Assembly (NCBI RefSeq): GCF_002289565.1
Contig: NZ_NTFY01000001.1
Span: 62,001-126,000, forward strand
From: Rhodopirellula sp. SM50
GTDB lineage: Bacteria; Planctomycetota; Planctomycetia; Pirellulales; Pirellulaceae
Length of the DNA stretch: 64,000 nt
Reading direction: 5' to 3'
Under the pieces are notes generated by a model, which saw only the letters and a program-made list of their open reading frames with translations, made no database searches and was not told where the DNA came from. This document shows, in pieces, positions 63,483 through 64,000 of this stretch (position 1 is its first letter; each line of letters opens with the position of its first letter). A program made the position numbers and the translations under genes.

Positions 63483-64000
63483 ATGACCTCCGAACCAACC
63501 GACCAACAAGAAGGGCTCGAAGAACGTGCGACCGCGTTTGTGTTCGGTGAACTGGAACGCGAGGAGGCGACCGAGTTCATGAAGTTGATGGACGCGTCAC
63601 CGGAAGTGCGCGCGATCGTCGCATCGGTTCGCGACGCCGTCGGGGCCGTCAAAGCCGAACTCGCCGCGGATACCGTGGGCCTCAATCTGGCCGACCGTCA
63701 ACGCATCGAAAACGCCATCCGTGACCCGCTGCCCCAGCCGCCGCCGGTGGAGGCGACCACGTCGGACGCATCGACGCGAACCTGGGTGCTCGGGCTGGCC
63801 ATCGCCGCCACGTTGCTGCTGGTTTCCGGGCTGACCCTGCCGGCGCTCAATCGCGTCATCACAGCGAACACCGACACCCGACAGTTGCGTGATCGGATCA
63901 GCCAGATGGAATCCGAGCGGCATCGGTTGGTGGCAGAAAAACGTTCGGTGGAAATGGAACTGGCATCCGTCCGTGCAATGCTTGCCGACAGCGACGACCG
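63483..64000 (+). CDS. Membrane anti-sigma-like protein, probably the N-terminus of a VWA protein; cut by window edge
   Basis: The first 172 codons are visible. The N-terminus LEERATAFVFGELEREEATE resembles the short cytoplasmic anti-sigma segment that precedes YfbK-like VWA proteins beside planctomycete ECF sigma genes. One membrane helix follows (WVLGLAIAATLLLVSGLTLP, about 101-120), then a coiled coil (QLRDRISQMESERHRLVAEK). The zinc-binding HxxxCxxC of classical ZAS domains is absent. What follows beyond base 64000 decides whether it is a VWA protein or a plain anti-sigma factor. Confidence 0.8.
   Translation, partial: MTSEPTDQQEGLEERATAFVFGELEREEATEFMKLMDASPEVRAIVASVRDAVGAVKAELAADTVGLNLADRQRIENAIRDPLPQPPPVEATTSDASTRTWVLGLAIAATLLLVSGLTLPALNRVITANTDTRQLRDRISQMESERHRLVAEKRSVEMELASVRAMLADSDD

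Overview
The window looks like a chromosomal segment of a planctomycete, most likely from the Pirellulaceae (Rhodopirellula or Stieleria-like). Reasons: GC-rich coding DNA; three DUF1549/DUF1553 plus DUF1501 gene pairs, two of them with the planctomycete cytochrome C domain; a PVC-type haem-binding dehydrogenase with HEAT repeats; DUF1080 proteins; an NPYAPP-motif protein; and many palindromic intergenic repeats carrying a GGCTCGCGCC core. I saw no rRNA, tRNA, CRISPR array, phage or transposase gene.

Layout. 1-1697: an M16 protease cut by the window edge (minus) and a Rieske protein (plus). 1698-2528: gene-free, with stacked hairpins. 2529-11324: two consecutive secreted cytochrome-c/DUF1549/DUF1553 plus DUF1501 pairs in one operon. 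11376-14600 (minus): a PL11 rhamnogalacturonan lyase and a two-domain DUF1080 protein. 14808-18152: a large haem-binding dehydrogenase/HEAT protein. Together these suggest extracytoplasmic breakdown of complex (pectin-like or sulfated) polysaccharide. 18426-21243: small secreted or membrane proteins of unknown function.

21256-39569 is the most interesting region. A promoter lying inside a perfect 13-bp inverted repeat precedes eleven genes on one strand, most of them overlapping by about 4 bp: DUF1549/DUF1553, DUF1501, a secreted protein with ten EF-hand loops, MoxR ATPase, DUF58, a BatA-like VWA protein, a giant membrane coiled-coil protein, a VWA/glutamine-amidotransferase-like membrane protein, a BlaI-type repressor, an M56 (BlaR1-like) membrane protease whose usual penicillin-sensor domain is replaced by a WD40-like propeller, and a caspase/C13-fold protein lacking the expected catalytic Cys. 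I read it as a candidate calcium-linked MoxR/VWA envelope maturation or stress module under its own protease-repressor switch. The genes and their order are seen; the function is inference.

39782-41452: isochorismatase-like/ThuA-like fusion. 41689-48688 (minus): RND permease and adaptor, with a REC-HK-REC kinase upstream and seven 16-bp repeats between kinase and adaptor. 49038-53652 (plus): TonB-dependent receptor, YfiR-like protein and CHASE8/HAMP kinase, a probable outer-membrane-to-kinase signalling operon. 53756-62613: sugar isomerase-like TIM barrels, a TMEM43 homologue, a Dcp-type M3 peptidase, a PQQ-like propeller protein and a Gfo/Idh oxidoreductase, separated by dense repeats. 62832-64000: an ECF sigma factor and the start of its probable membrane anti-sigma partner.
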